64,000 nt of DNA, from positions 524,501-588,500 of the forward strand of contig NZ_CP107942.1 of NCBI RefSeq assembly GCF_036053395.1. Reading direction: 5' to 3'. Both the position numbers and the translations under genes were made by a program. The notes under the pieces are model-generated. The model worked only from the letters and a program-made list of their open reading frames with translations, did no database searches and was not told where the DNA came from. The DNA comes from Actinoplanes sp. NBC_00393 (GTDB lineage Bacteria > Actinomycetota > Actinomycetes > Mycobacteriales > Micromonosporaceae). Below, piece by piece: positions 1 to 8,725 of the stretch (position 1 is the first letter of the stretch; every line of letters begins with the position of its first letter).

Positions 1-159
1 GGCCTGACCAACCGGGAGATCGCCGGGCGGATGTTCCTGGCCGAGAAGACGGTGAAGAACTACGTGTCCAGCCTGCTCGCGAAGCTCGGGCTGGAACGGC
101 GTACCCAGGCCGCGGTGCTGGCCACCAAGCTGCTCGGGGATCACCCGTCGCATCATTGA
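1..159 (+). CDS. LuxR/NarL-type response regulator, C-terminal fragment
   Basis: The window opens inside this gene, and 52 codons plus a TGA stop are visible. The peptide begins [20 protein letters not shown], the recognition half of a LuxR-type helix-turn-helix (NREIA turn, then the K-T-V-K-N-Y-V recognition helix), followed by a short tail ending in SHH. Proteins of this kind are two-component response regulators that bind DNA after phosphorylation of an upstream receiver domain. The receiver lies outside the window, so its presence is inferred. The gene converges on the hybrid histidine kinase that ends at 233. Whether the two are partners cannot be told from the sequence. Confidence 0.85.
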   Translation, partial: GLTNREIAGRMFLAEKTVKNYVSSLLAKLGLERRTQAAVLATKLLGDHPSHH

Positions 160-177
160 CCCGAGCTTCAGCCCGGC

Positions 178-192
178 GGCCGCGCTGCGGCC
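178..192. terminator. Short GC hairpin between convergent genes
   Basis: GGCCGC, a three-base loop and GCGGCC form a perfect six-pair stem in the 73-bp gap between two convergent stop codons. No T-run follows on either side, so terminator function is only a suggestion from position. Confidence 0.3.
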
Positions 193-232
193 TCGCCTCG
201 TGCATGGTCGCGCGGTAGTGCGGGACTTTTCG

Positions 233-2209
233 TCACGCGTACGACTGCGGGTTCATCGGGAGTCGTACGGTCGCGACCGTACCGCCCTGCTCGCCGTCGC
301 GCAGCGTGATGGTTCCCCGATGGAGATCGACGATGGCGCGGGTGAGCGAAAGGCCCAGGCCGGCCCCCGGAATGCCGCTGTGCCGCGCGTTCGTCGCCCG
401 GTAGAGGCGGGCGAAGAGCCGGTCGCGCTCCTCAGGAGGGATGCCCATCCCGGTGTCGGTGACCGTGAGTAACGCCGCGTCCTCGGCCGTGGTGAGGTTG
501 ACGGTGACCGTGGAACCGGCCGGGCTGTACTTGACCGCGTTGCCGATCAGGTTCTCCGCGACCTGCCGGAGCCGGACCGGATCGCCCGGCACGGTCAGCC
601 GGGCGGGCAGCTCGGTGCGGATCTCCGGGTGCGGCTCGGCGTCGGCGGCGGCGGTGGTCGCGACGGTCGCCACCACCGCGGCCAGGTCCACGGCGGTGAC
701 GTTGAGCTGGGCGTGCCCGGATTCCAGGGCGGCGAGGTCGAGCAGCTGCTCGACCAGGGTGCGCAGCCGGGCGTTGTTGCGCTCGATCACCGCGAGCAGG
801 TCACGCACCTCGCCGATGGTGGTGTCGTCGCCGGACTCGGCGATCAGGTCGGTGTAGGTGCCGATCGAGGTCAGCGGCGTACGCAGCTCGTGCCCGACCA
901 GGGCGACGTATTCGCCGATGCTGGCCGCCAGCTGGTTGGCCAGCTCCTCGGCCCGGCGGCGTTCCAGGTAGGCGCCGATGTGCCCGGAGATGCCGGTGAG
1001 CAGGACCGCGAGCGCCGGTTCCGGCTCCTGCGGCGCGTGGGTGAAGAAGGTGAGCACGCCGACCACCTTGTCCGCGCTGCGCACCGGCACCGCGCCGGCC
1101 GCCCGGTAGGCGCTGGACGCCGCCACCTCGGGCAGCAGCGGCGAGCCGGGGCTGTGGACGTCCGGCACCCAGACCAGCTCGCCGCGGGCCCAGCAGGTGC
1201 CGGCCAGCCCGCTGCCCCGCTCGATGGCCGCCGGCAGGGCGGGTGGTGCGCCGCCGGGACCGGTGTGGGTGGCGGCCGGCCGCAGCCGTTCGGTGACCTC
1301 GTCGACCAGCCACAGCCGCAGGTACGGCCAGTGCAGCTCGTCGGCGATCGCACCGAGCACCGCGCGCGCGGCACTCGCCGTGTCCGGGGCCTGGACCAGG
1401 GCTTTCAGGACCCGGCTCTTGCAGCGCTGGTACTGGTGCTGGTGCTGGTCGGCGGTGACGTCGTGGACCGCGGCCACCGCGCCCAGCACGACCCCGGCGG
1501 CGTCCCGGACCGGGCGGGCGTTGATCGAGAACCAGCGCGGGCGGTGCTGCCGGTCGTCGGCGAGCAGGCCGGCGTGGCGTACCTCCTCGCCGCTCAGCGC
1601 CCGGTGCAGCGGCAACTCGCCGACCTGCAGCGGGCTGCCGTCGTGGCGGCGCAGCCCGAAGTGGCCGATCCAGTCGCGGACCGGCACGGTCATCGCGTCC
1701 GGGCCGAAGAAGTCGCGGACCGCCTGGTTGGCCACCAGCGGCCGGCCGTCGAGGTCGCAGGCCACCACGCCGGTGTCCAGGCTGTGCAGCATCGCCTCGA
1801 GGAAGGCGGTGTGATGCGCGTCGGCCGGCGGCGCCGGTTCCGGCTGAGGCGCGGCCAGACAGGTGCGCAGGACCTCGGTCAGCTCGCGGACCCGGAACGG
1901 TTTCGGGACGATCGCGGCCGGCTCGGCACCGGTGAGCAGCGCGTCGCCGGGCGGCAGGTACGCGGTGACCAGCACCACCGGCACCGTGGCGGTGGCCGGG
2001 TCCTCGCGCAGCGCCCGGCACATCCGGATGCCGTCCAGATGCGGCATGTCGACGTCGGCGACCACCAGGTCGGGCCGGTGCGCGTGGGCGGCGGCGAGCC
2101 CGGCCAGCCCGTCGCCGGCGACGGTGACGTCGTGGCCCAGCCGGCGGACCACCTCGGCGATGACGGCCTGGTGTTCCGGGTTGTCCTCGACGACGAGCAC
2201 CGCTGCCAT
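233..2209 (-). CDS. REC-PAS-GAF sensor histidine kinase
   Basis: This is a predicted cytoplasmic histidine kinase of 658 residues with no membrane segment. An N-terminal receiver domain (about 1-120) has the acidic pocket VVEDN, phospho-acceptor Asp52 in ADVDMP and the conserved Lys103 in PKPF. A PAS-like domain (about 135-255) and a GAF domain (about 265-415) follow. The kinase core has H440 in the HELRTP box, an N-box NAVKYSP, and G-boxes DTGMGIP and GAGLGLS. The ATG at 2209 puts the receiver right at the N-terminus; an in-frame start at 2365 would add 52 residues that do not resemble the family and would run into the divergent neighbour. A receiver ahead of the kinase suggests that another kinase or the Hpt protein at 6071 feeds it. 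That link is inference. Confidence 0.9.
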   Translation of the reverse strand: MAAVLVVEDNPEHQAVIAEVVRRLGHDVTVAGDGLAGLAAAHAHRPDLVVADVDMPHLDGIRMCRALREDPATATVPVVLVTAYLPPGDALLTGAEPAAIVPKPFRVRELTEVLRTCLAAPQPEPAPPADAHHTAFLEAMLHSLDTGVVACDLDGRPLVANQAVRDFFGPDAMTVPVRDWIGHFGLRRHDGSPLQVGELPLHRALSGEEVRHAGLLADDRQHRPRWFSINARPVRDAAGVVLGAVAAVHDVTADQHQHQYQRCKSRVLKALVQAPDTASAARAVLGAIADELHWPYLRLWLVDEVTERLRPAATHTGPGGAPPALPAAIERGSGLAGTCWARGELVWVPDVHSPGSPLLPEVAASSAYRAAGAVPVRSADKVVGVLTFFTHAPQEPEPALAVLLTGISGHIGAYLERRRAEELANQLAASIGEYVALVGHELRTPLTSIGTYTDLIAESGDDTTIGEVRDLLAVIERNNARLRTLVEQLLDLAALESGHAQLNVTAVDLAAVVATVATTAAADAEPHPEIRTELPARLTVPGDPVRLRQVAENLIGNAVKYSPAGSTVTVNLTTAEDAALLTVTDTGMGIPPEERDRLFARLYRATNARHSGIPGAGLGLSLTRAIVDLHRGTITLRDGEQGGTVATVRLPMNPQSYA

Positions 2210-2247
2210 TCCTGAATCATATGAAACCAGACATAGGGGTCGGCGAC

Positions 2248-2274
2248 GTTTCCGGGTCCCGAGGGCCGGGGTAT
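2248..2274 (+). promoter_or_regulatory. SigF/SigB-type promoter for the anti-sigma pair
   Basis: GTTT at 2248-2251 and GGGTAT at 2269-2274 are separated by 17 bases. This matches the known actinobacterial SigF/SigB pattern (GTTT, 15-17 bases, GGGTA). Transcription would start near 2281, about 30 bases before the ATG at 2311. The genes behind it encode an RsbW-like kinase and a STAS antagonist, the usual regulators of that sigma class, so autoregulation is plausible. Confidence 0.55.
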
Positions 2275-2310
2275 TGTCCGGCCGCACATCGGCGACTCCT
2301 GGGGTTCTGC

Positions 2311-2736
2311 ATGAGCGCGTTGACCGCATATCTGGACGTACCACTCTCGCGGGAGGCTCCCGCAACGGCCCGCCGGGCTGTCACCGCCGTGCTGGCGGGC
2401 TGGGGATTCCGCGACGAGGACTGGCTCGACTCGGCGGCCGTGGTGGTCAGCGAGCTCGTCACCAACGCGGTCCGGCACGGCGGTGGCTGCGTCGCCCTGC
2501 ACGTGGAGGCCCACGACGAGCGGGTCACGGTCTCGGTGGCGGACGGCTCCTCGGTGGTGCCGCGCCGGCGCGACCCGGACGGCGTGGGCGGCCGGGGAAT
2601 CGCCCTGATCGAGGCGCTGTCGACCGGGTGGACCGTGCAGAACCACGAGGGTGGCAAGCGGGTCCGGGTCGTGCTGAGCCCATGCCCCGGCGTGCGTACC
2701 GGTGAGTCGGGAAGCGCTCGAGGGAGTGCGTCATGA
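2311..2736 (+). CDS. RsbW-like ATP-binding anti-sigma factor / serine kinase
   Basis: This 141-residue protein is a single HATPase_c_2 domain of the RsbW/SpoIIAB type. The N-box region ELVTNAVRHGG and the G-boxes (VADGSS, then GVGGRGIALIEAL) are present. Family members bind a sigma factor and phosphorylate a STAS antagonist on Ser or Thr. The STAS gene follows directly with an ATGA overlap at 2733-2736, so the two are probably translated together as a partner-switching pair. The start at 2311 is chosen because the in-frame codons from 2221 encode unrelated sequence and would overlap the promoter candidate. The target sigma factor is not in the window. Confidence 0.85.
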   Translation: MSALTAYLDVPLSREAPATARRAVTAVLAGWGFRDEDWLDSAAVVVSELVTNAVRHGGGCVALHVEAHDERVTVSVADGSSVVPRRRDPDGVGGRGIALIEALSTGWTVQNHEGGKRVRVVLSPCPGVRTGESGSARGSAS

Positions 2737-3056
2737 AGATCGTCCGCCTCGACGACGGCGGTGTGGTCCGCCTCCAGATCCGCGGCGAGCTCGACATCGC
2801 CCAGGCCGACCGGATCACCGAGCAGGTCACCCGGGTGCTGACCGGCCCGGCCCCCGAACAGCTGGTGCTCGACCTGGCCGGGCTGACCTTCTGCGACTCG
2901 ACCGGGATCGACGCGCTGATCGGCGCCCGCGAGGCGGCCCGCCGGCGTGGCGTGGACTTCCGGGTGGTCCGGCCGCGCGGCATCGTCCGCCGGGTCATGC
3001 AGGCCATCGGGGCGTACGAGTCGCTGACCGGCGGCCCGGCCGCGCTCAGACCGTGA
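2733..3056 (+). CDS. STAS-domain anti-anti-sigma factor
   Basis: This is a 107-residue single STAS domain. The motif [18 protein letters not shown] carries the conserved D-S-T-G segment, whose serine is the expected phosphorylation site for the upstream RsbW-like kinase. In the known scheme the unphosphorylated form binds the kinase and frees the sigma factor. Its start overlaps the kinase stop by four bases. Its 3' end overlaps that of the convergent chemotaxis receptor by 11 bases (3046-3056), so the two genes share a 3' boundary on opposite strands. Confidence 0.9.
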   Translation: MKIVRLDDGGVVRLQIRGELDIAQADRITEQVTRVLTGPAPEQLVLDLAGLTFCDSTGIDALIGAREAARRRGVDFRVVRPRGIVRRVMQAIGAYESLTGGPAALRP

Positions 3057-4650
3057 ACCGCTGGGCGGCGGCCCGCAGCCGGTCCGCGAGCTCCTGCACG
3101 TCGTCCGCGGTCCGGGCGGCCTGACCGACGCCCTCCCGGCTCGCGGCGGTGCTGTGCGCCACGCTGGCGATGTTGTTCGCGATCTCGCTGACGCCGTTGG
3201 CGGCCTCGCTCACCCCGCGGTTCATCTCGCCGGTGGTCGCGCTCTGCTCCTCCACCGCGGAAGCGATCGTGGTCTGGTAGTCGCTGATCTGCTCGATGAT
3301 CCGGCTGATCTCGTCGATCGCGGTGACCGCCTGGCCGGTGTCCGCCTGGATCGCGGAGATCTGCTGGGAGATCTTCTCGGTGGCCCGGGCGGTCTCCTGG
3401 GCCAGGTCCTTCACCTCGCTGGCCACCACCGCGAAGCCCTTGCCCGACTCGCCGGCCCGGGCCGCCTCGATGGTCGCGTTCAGCGCCAGCAGGTTGGTCT
3501 GCGCCGCGATCGTGGTGATCACGTCGATCACGTCGCCGATCTGCGCCGACGACTCGCCGAGCCGGTTGATGGTCTCGCTGGTGGAGCGGGCCGCGCCGAC
3601 CGCCTCCGAGGCCACCTGGGCGGCGTCGGCGGCGTTGCGGGAGATCTCGCTGATCGCCGAGCCCATCTCGTCGGAGCCGGCCGCGACCGTGTGCACGTTG
3701 CCGGAGACGCCGGCCGCGCCGGTGGCGGCGAGCCCGGCCTGCTGGTCGGCCTCGGCGATCGAGCTGCCGATCTGCCGGCTCACCTGGCGCATGGTCTCGG
3801 AGGCCTCGGCCAGCCGGCCGCCGTTGTCCAGGATCTCGACGACCGTGGCACGGACGCCGGCGATCGCCTCGTCGACGGCCCGGCCCATCACCGCCATCTC
3901 GTCGGTGCCGCTGGTGTCCACCCGGACCGTCAGATCGCCGTGCGCCATCCCCTCGAGCGCCGTGACGAGCCGGCCGGCGGGCTGTGCCACGCTGCGCGTC
4001 ACCGCGATCGTGAAGAGCAGGGCGGCCACCGCCGCGAGCAGGAACACCACGATCATCGCGTTGCGGGTGGACGCCGCCTCGTCCTGCGCCTCCTGGGCGG
4101 CGGCGTCGGCCCGCTGGGTGACCGAGGCGATCAGCTGGTTCGTGCCCTCGACGATCTTGAAGTAGAGGTCGTAGCTGTCCCCGAGCAGCAGGGCGTCGCC
4201 CTCCTTGACCTGCTCGGCGGTGTAGAGCGCGACGATCTGCTCGTCGGCCTTGCGGTAGTCGTCCCAGCGCGCGCTCAGACCGTCGAAGACGTCCCGCTCG
4301 GCAGCTGTCATGGCGGCCACGTCGGTCTCCGACAGCAGCTCGGCCAGCGAGTCGAGCGAGGCGAGGAAGCCGGCCCGGTTGGGGTTCTCCGGGTCCACCG
4401 CCGTCTTCGGGTCGAGCCGGTAGACGTCCCAGGCGTACGCCAGCTGCCAGCCCGAGACGTCGGCGTTCAGGAACTTCTGCTCGTCGACCTGGTGCATCAG
4501 GTGCTGCAGCGTCCGCAACCGCCCGGCCGACTCGGACTGGTGGTTGAGGGCCACCGCGCCGATCCCGACGGCGACACCCAGCAGGACCAGGACGACCGTG
4601 AAAGCGACACCGAGCCGCCCGGCCAGACGAAGCCGCCGCAGAACCGCCAT
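3046..4650 (-). CDS. Methyl-accepting chemotaxis protein
   Basis: This is a 534-residue transmembrane chemoreceptor. It has TM1 at about 13-35, a periplasm-facing helical sensor region (about 40-195), TM2 at about 198-217, a HAMP domain ([12 protein letters not shown]) and a long cytoplasmic signalling coil. The hairpin tip contains the conserved stretch around [18 protein letters not shown], followed by [19 protein letters not shown]. The ATG at 4650 is preferred over one at 4683 because a GGGAG ribosome-binding site lies just upstream. Receptors of this class signal to CheA/CheW; no che gene is in the window. A second receptor with a closely similar signalling domain begins at 62674. Confidence 0.93.
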   Translation of the reverse strand: MAVLRRLRLAGRLGVAFTVVLVLLGVAVGIGAVALNHQSESAGRLRTLQHLMHQVDEQKFLNADVSGWQLAYAWDVYRLDPKTAVDPENPNRAGFLASLDSLAELLSETDVAAMTAAERDVFDGLSARWDDYRKADEQIVALYTAEQVKEGDALLLGDSYDLYFKIVEGTNQLIASVTQRADAAAQEAQDEAASTRNAMIVVFLLAAVAALLFTIAVTRSVAQPAGRLVTALEGMAHGDLTVRVDTSGTDEMAVMGRAVDEAIAGVRATVVEILDNGGRLAEASETMRQVSRQIGSSIAEADQQAGLAATGAAGVSGNVHTVAAGSDEMGSAISEISRNAADAAQVASEAVGAARSTSETINRLGESSAQIGDVIDVITTIAAQTNLLALNATIEAARAGESGKGFAVVASEVKDLAQETARATEKISQQISAIQADTGQAVTAIDEISRIIEQISDYQTTIASAVEEQSATTGEMNRGVSEAANGVSEIANNIASVAHSTAASREGVGQAARTADDVQELADRLRAAAQRFTV

Positions 4651-4720
4651 CGACACTCCCTGCTCAAGCCGGGCCTTCTCCATCCTGATCGGCGGAGAGC
4701 GCCCGAGACTGAGCGTGAGT

Positions 4721-5890
4721 TCACATATCGGGCAGAGTCATCCGGGCGACGGTGCCCGCGCCCGGGCCGGCGGAGGTGACGGCCAGCGCGCCGTCGTGTG
4801 CCCGGACGATCCGGTCGGCGATGCTCAGGCCCAGCCCGACGCCGGGAACGGCCTGCTCACGGGCGAACCGGCCGCGGTAGAAGCGTTCCGACACGTGTGC
4901 CAGCTCGTCGACCGGGATACCGGCGCCGGTGTCGGTGACCTCCAGGGCGCCGGCGGCGATCCGGACGGTCACCGTCGAGCCGGCCGGGCTGAACAGCACC
5001 CCGTTGCGCACCAGCTGCTCGGCGGCCTGGCTGAGCCGGGTGAAGTCGCCGGGCACCAGGGCCGCGCCGTCGCCGGGGCGGATCTCCACGCGTACGTCCC
5101 GCTGGGTGGCCTGGTGGCGGCAGGCCGCCACCGCGGCCTCGGCCACGCTGACCAGGTCGGTGCGGGCCCGCAGCAGCGGCAGCGGCGTGCCCGCCGGCCG
5201 GGTGCCGGCCAGCAGGTGGTCGACCATGGCGACCAGACGTTCGCCGTTGCGCTGGATCGGGTCGATCAGTTTCCGGTACGGGGTGAGCTCCTCGTTGTCT
5301 ACCAGAAGCTCCAGATACCCCTGGATCGTGGTGACCGGTGTCCGCAACTCGTGCGAGACGGTCGCGACGAAGTCCTCCTCCCGGCTGATCGCCCGGGACA
5401 GTTCGTCGCCCACCTCGGCCAGCAGCCGCCGGGCCCGGATCGCCGCGAGATGCCCGGCGGCCTGCCCGGCCATCATCACCAGCATGTCCAGCTGCCGCCC
5501 GGTGAACGTCCGGGGCCGGTCGTCGAGCACGCACAGGGTTCCCAGCACGTGCCCGTCCTCGTCGATCACCGGGGCGCCGGCATAGAACCGGACGGGTTCC
5601 CAGTCGCGGTACTCCGGGTGGTCGTGGGTGTCCTCGACCACCAGCGGCTCCCGGGTGCCGACCAGCCGGGCGCACAGCGAGAGTTCCAGCGGGACCTCGC
5701 CGGGCAGGATCCCGCTGCTCCCCGCGTGCCACTGGCGGTCCCGGCCGATCAGGTTGACCGCGGACATCGGGGTCTCCAGCACCGAACTGGCGAGCCGGGT
5801 CAGCTCGTCGAGCACCAGCGGGCGCGGGCCGTCGAGCAGCTGGTAGCTGTCCAGGGCCGCGAGACGGGCGTCTTCCCCTGTTGCGCTCAC
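4721..5890 (-). CDS. GAF-domain sensor histidine kinase
   Basis: This is a soluble histidine kinase of 389 residues. A GAF domain (about 20-155) contains the FYAGAPV and LGTLCVLD motifs common in redox- or light-type GAF kinases. The HisKA helix has H180 in SHELRTP, and the ATPase domain has the DTGAGIP and GVGLGLS boxes. No membrane segment or receiver domain is visible. The start is GTG; a GGGAG lies upstream but rather far from it, so the exact start is uncertain. The gene runs in the same direction as the chemoreceptor at 3046, 70 bases upstream of it. No response regulator is adjacent, so this is an orphan kinase within the signalling block. Confidence 0.9.
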   Translation of the reverse strand: MSATGEDARLAALDSYQLLDGPRPLVLDELTRLASSVLETPMSAVNLIGRDRQWHAGSSGILPGEVPLELSLCARLVGTREPLVVEDTHDHPEYRDWEPVRFYAGAPVIDEDGHVLGTLCVLDDRPRTFTGRQLDMLVMMAGQAAGHLAAIRARRLLAEVGDELSRAISREEDFVATVSHELRTPVTTIQGYLELLVDNEELTPYRKLIDPIQRNGERLVAMVDHLLAGTRPAGTPLPLLRARTDLVSVAEAAVAACRHQATQRDVRVEIRPGDGAALVPGDFTRLSQAAEQLVRNGVLFSPAGSTVTVRIAAGALEVTDTGAGIPVDELAHVSERFYRGRFAREQAVPGVGLGLSIADRIVRAHDGALAVTSAGPGAGTVARMTLPDM

Positions 5891-6070
5891 ATCTGCATCC
5901 GTTCTCCCAGGTCGCCGGCGAGGGTTCGCGAGGACGTGGCCTGAACTTCGGCGTTGCGCGGCACCCGGTTGAGGACTTCGGCCGGAGGAATTCCGTGCCG
6001 CCGAACACTCAGCCGCACTCCGCGGGCGGCGATATGACGTGGCCGCCGCGCTCGCCGGAGCACACCGAGA

Positions 6071-6460
6071 TCAGCTCTGGTAGTCGCCGGTGACCACGGA
6101 CACCGCCCGCAGGGCGCCGGCGACCTCGGCCCGGACCCGGTCGGCGGTGGCCGCCGGATCGGCGACCGTCCCGGCGCGGGCCTGATCCTCCACCGACGCG
6201 CAGAGCTCGGCGAGGGCGGTCGCGCCGATGTTCGCGGCCGAACCCTTCAACGAGTGCGCCTGGTCCCGGACCGGGCCCGGGTCGCCGTCGTGCAGAAGCC
6301 CGATCAGGGTGTCGGCGGCGGCCGGCACCCGGCCCTCGAACGAGCGCAGCAACCGCAGGACCAGGGCGATCTCGGCCGGTGTCGGATCGCCCTCGGTGAT
6401 GTCGGCCAGGCGGGCGCGGACGCCGGAGACCCGGGCCTCGTCGTCCGTGACGGTTCCCAT
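6071..6460 (-). CDS. Hpt (histidine phosphotransfer) domain protein
   Basis: This is a 129-residue single Hpt domain. The phospho-accepting site is H69 in AHSLKGSAANIG, the classic Hpt motif on a four-helix bundle. Such proteins shuttle phosphate between receiver domains of hybrid kinases and response regulators. ATG codons at 6460 and 6469 are both possible; more upstream starts would overlap the rhamnose isomerase stop at 6516. The gene lies 55 bases behind the rhamnose operon and may be transcribed with it, but its logical partners are the receiver-bearing kinase (233) and other regulators in the block. Hpt genes are unusual in actinobacteria, so a phosphorelay is plausible here. Confidence 0.85.
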   Translation of the reverse strand: MGTVTDDEARVSGVRARLADITEGDPTPAEIALVLRLLRSFEGRVPAAADTLIGLLHDGDPGPVRDQAHSLKGSAANIGATALAELCASVEDQARAGTVADPAATADRVRAEVAGALRAVSVVTGDYQS

Positions 6461-6515
6461 GCCGACCATGGTGCGCCAGAGCTCAGCCCCGGCGCACCGA
6501 CTTGCCGGAGTTGGC

Positions 6516-7670
6516 TCAGGCGCCCCAGCCGGCCTGCTGGCCACCGACCCGCTCGGCGGCGACGGTCGCCGCGTACCCCGAGTCGTTGAACGCCCTCACC
6601 GGGTCGCGCGGCAGGCCGCGGGCCTCGCGCCGGTCCGCGAGCTCGGCGCGCACATCGGTCTCGTACGCGTCCATCAGCACCGCGTGCGCCCCCAGCACAT
6701 CACCGGCGCGCTGCTGGGCGGCGAGCGCCTCCTGATCCACCAGCAGCGCCTTCGCGAGGGCCTGCTCGACGTTGAGGACCGAGCGGATCTGGCCCGGGAT
6801 CTTCTCCTCGATGTTGTGGCACTGGTCGAGCATGAAGTTGACGCCCGACGCCGGCCGGTGCGCGCCCTGCGACACGATCTCGGCCATGATCCGGAAGAGC
6901 TGGAACGGGTCCGCCGAGCCGACGATCAGGTCGTCGTCGGCGTAGTAGCGCGAGTTGAAGTCGAACGCGCCCAGCTTGTTCACCCGCAGCAGCTGCATCA
7001 CGATGAACTCGATGTTGGTGCCCGGCGCGTGGTGGCCGGTGTCCAGCACCACGGTCGCCTTGTCACCGAGCGCCAGGCAGTGCACCAGCGAGGTGCCCCA
7101 GTCCGGGATGTCCATGCTGTAGAAGTGCGGCTCGAAGAACTTGTACTCGAGCAGGATCCGCATGTTGTCGTCGAGCGCGTCGTAGATCGTGCGCAGCGAC
7201 TCGGCGAGCCGGTCCTGCCGGCCGCGCAGCGAGTCCTGCCCGGCGTAGTTCAGGCCGTCCGGCAGCCAGATCTTCAGGTCGGTCGAGCCGGTCTGGCGCA
7301 TCACATCCAGGCACTGCAGGTGGTGGTCGACGGCCTTGCGGCGGATCGCCTCGTCCGGGTGGCACAGCGAGCCGAGCCGGTAGTCGTCCTCCTGGAACAG
7401 GTTCGAGTTGATCGCGCCGATCTTCACGCCCAGCTTGTCGGCGTGCGCCTTCAGGTCGGTCCAGTCGTCGACCAGGTCCCACGGGATGTGCAGCGAGACC
7501 CGCGGGGCCAGGCCGGTCAGGCGGTGCACCTGCGCGGCGTCGGACAGCTTCTCGTACGGGTTGCGCGGCACCCCGGGCCGGCCGAAGACCTTGAACCGGG
7601 TCCCCGAGTTCCCGTACGCCCAGCTGGGGACCTCGACCGTGAAGTCGTCGAGCTCGTCGAGGCGGGTCAT
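6516..7670 (-). CDS. rhaI: L-rhamnose isomerase (RhaI type)
   Basis: This 384-residue protein converts L-rhamnose to L-rhamnulose in the cytoplasm. It has the TIM-barrel signature of the RhaI (Pseudomonas stutzeri-like) isomerases rather than enterobacterial RhaA. Metal and substrate residues of the family are visible in KIWLPDGLNY, LEYKFFEPHF, VVLDTGHHAPGTN and FDFNSRYYADDD. It is the last gene of the uptake operon, and its ATG overlaps the upstream permease stop (7667-7670). Rhamnulose kinase, aldolase and lactaldehyde dehydrogenase are not in the window, so the rest of the pathway must lie elsewhere. Confidence 0.92.
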   Translation of the reverse strand: MTRLDELDDFTVEVPSWAYGNSGTRFKVFGRPGVPRNPYEKLSDAAQVHRLTGLAPRVSLHIPWDLVDDWTDLKAHADKLGVKIGAINSNLFQEDDYRLGSLCHPDEAIRRKAVDHHLQCLDVMRQTGSTDLKIWLPDGLNYAGQDSLRGRQDRLAESLRTIYDALDDNMRILLEYKFFEPHFYSMDIPDWGTSLVHCLALGDKATVVLDTGHHAPGTNIEFIVMQLLRVNKLGAFDFNSRYYADDDLIVGSADPFQLFRIMAEIVSQGAHRPASGVNFMLDQCHNIEEKIPGQIRSVLNVEQALAKALLVDQEALAAQQRAGDVLGAHAVLMDAYETDVRAELADRREARGLPRDPVRAFNDSGYAATVAAERVGGQQAGWGA

Positions 7671-8725
7671 GAGGTACCTCCGTACCGTCGGTTGGTGAGC
7701 CCGTTGAGCAGCGCCGCGAAGACGAGGACGGTGCCCAGGGCGAGGAGCTGGTACTGCGCGCCCTCGTTGCCGACGAAGGCGAGCAGGATGCCGGCGTTGA
7801 GCCAGACGATGAGAAGGGTCGCGAGGACGACGCCGGCCACTCTGCCGATGCCGCCGGTGATCGCCACCCCGCCGAGCACGGCGATGGTGATGGCGGGCAG
7901 GGCCATGCCGCTGCCGGAGACGCCCGCGTCGGGGCGGGCCGAGGCGAACTGCGCGACGGTCACCACGGCCACCAGGCCGGAGATCAGGCCCGCGTAGACG
8001 TAGGCCTTGAAACGCGTGTCACGCACGGGGAGACCGGACCAGCGCGCCGCCACGTCGTTGGTGCCGATGGCATAGAGCCGGCGACCGTACGCGGTACGCG
8101 CCAGCAGAACCCACACCGCCACGACCGTGGGCAGCAGGAAGGTGAAGATCCCGAGGGGTACGTCCGGGATGTACTGCCCGAATAGCGGCAGCTCCACCGA
8201 CTTGCTCAGCGAGAACAGGTCCTGGATCGGCGGCGTGCTGATCGGCTGCTGGCTGTTGATCACGATGGCGATCGACTTGAACGCGTAGTACGTCGCCAGG
8301 GTCGCGATCAGCGCCGGGAATCCGATGTAGGACACCAGGAACCCGTTGACCGCGCCGCACAGCGCGCCGAACCCTGCGGTGGCCAGGATCGCCATCCACA
8401 GCGGCCAGCCCCACTCGCCGTACCCGAAGCCGAACACCATGCCGGCGAGACTCACGATCGCGCCGACGCTGAGGTCGATGCCGCCGCGCCCGGAGAGGAT
8501 CACCAGGAGTTCGGCGAGGCCGAGCATGGCCAGCGGGACCGCGTTGATCAGGGCGGCGGACATGTAGTCGAAGTCGTACGGCGCGGTCAGGTAGCCGCCC
8601 GCGTCGTTGATGAAGAACGTCACCACGACCAGCACGATCAGCACCGCCAGAAGCGGGATCCGCTGGGTGAGGAGGATCTTCAGGATGTCCGGCCGCTGCC
8701 GGACCGGCGCCGCTGTCGCGGTCAT
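7667..8725 (-). CDS. Rhamnose ABC transporter permease (second)
   Basis: This is an integral membrane permease of 352 residues in the RbsC/RhaQ family (BPD_transp_2), with a run of hydrophobic helices. The family motif ARTAYGRRLYAIGTNDVAARWSGL marks the cytoplasmic loop that contacts the ATPase. The ATG at 8725 overlaps the preceding permease stop by four bases and gives a normal family N-terminus; the reading frame stays open upstream, but that part is antisense-like noise over the neighbouring gene. With the 8722 permease it would form a heterodimeric channel for rhamnose. Confidence 0.9.
   Translation of the reverse strand: MTATAAPVRQRPDILKILLTQRIPLLAVLIVLVVVTFFINDAGGYLTAPYDFDYMSAALINAVPLAMLGLAELLVILSGRGGIDLSVGAIVSLAGMVFGFGYGEWGWPLWMAILATAGFGALCGAVNGFLVSYIGFPALIATLATYYAFKSIAIVINSQQPISTPPIQDLFSLSKSVELPLFGQYIPDVPLGIFTFLLPTVVAVWVLLARTAYGRRLYAIGTNDVAARWSGLPVRDTRFKAYVYAGLISGLVAVVTVAQFASARPDAGVSGSGMALPAITIAVLGGVAITGGIGRVAGVVLATLLIVWLNAGILLAFVGNEGAQYQLLALGTVLVFAALLNGLTNRRYGGTS

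Noticed and set aside
629..2215. Long open frame opposite the hybrid kinase
   Set aside because: Its translation is Gly/Arg/Val-rich with no domain, it lies fully antisense to a kinase with clear motifs, and such frames are expected in GC-rich DNA.
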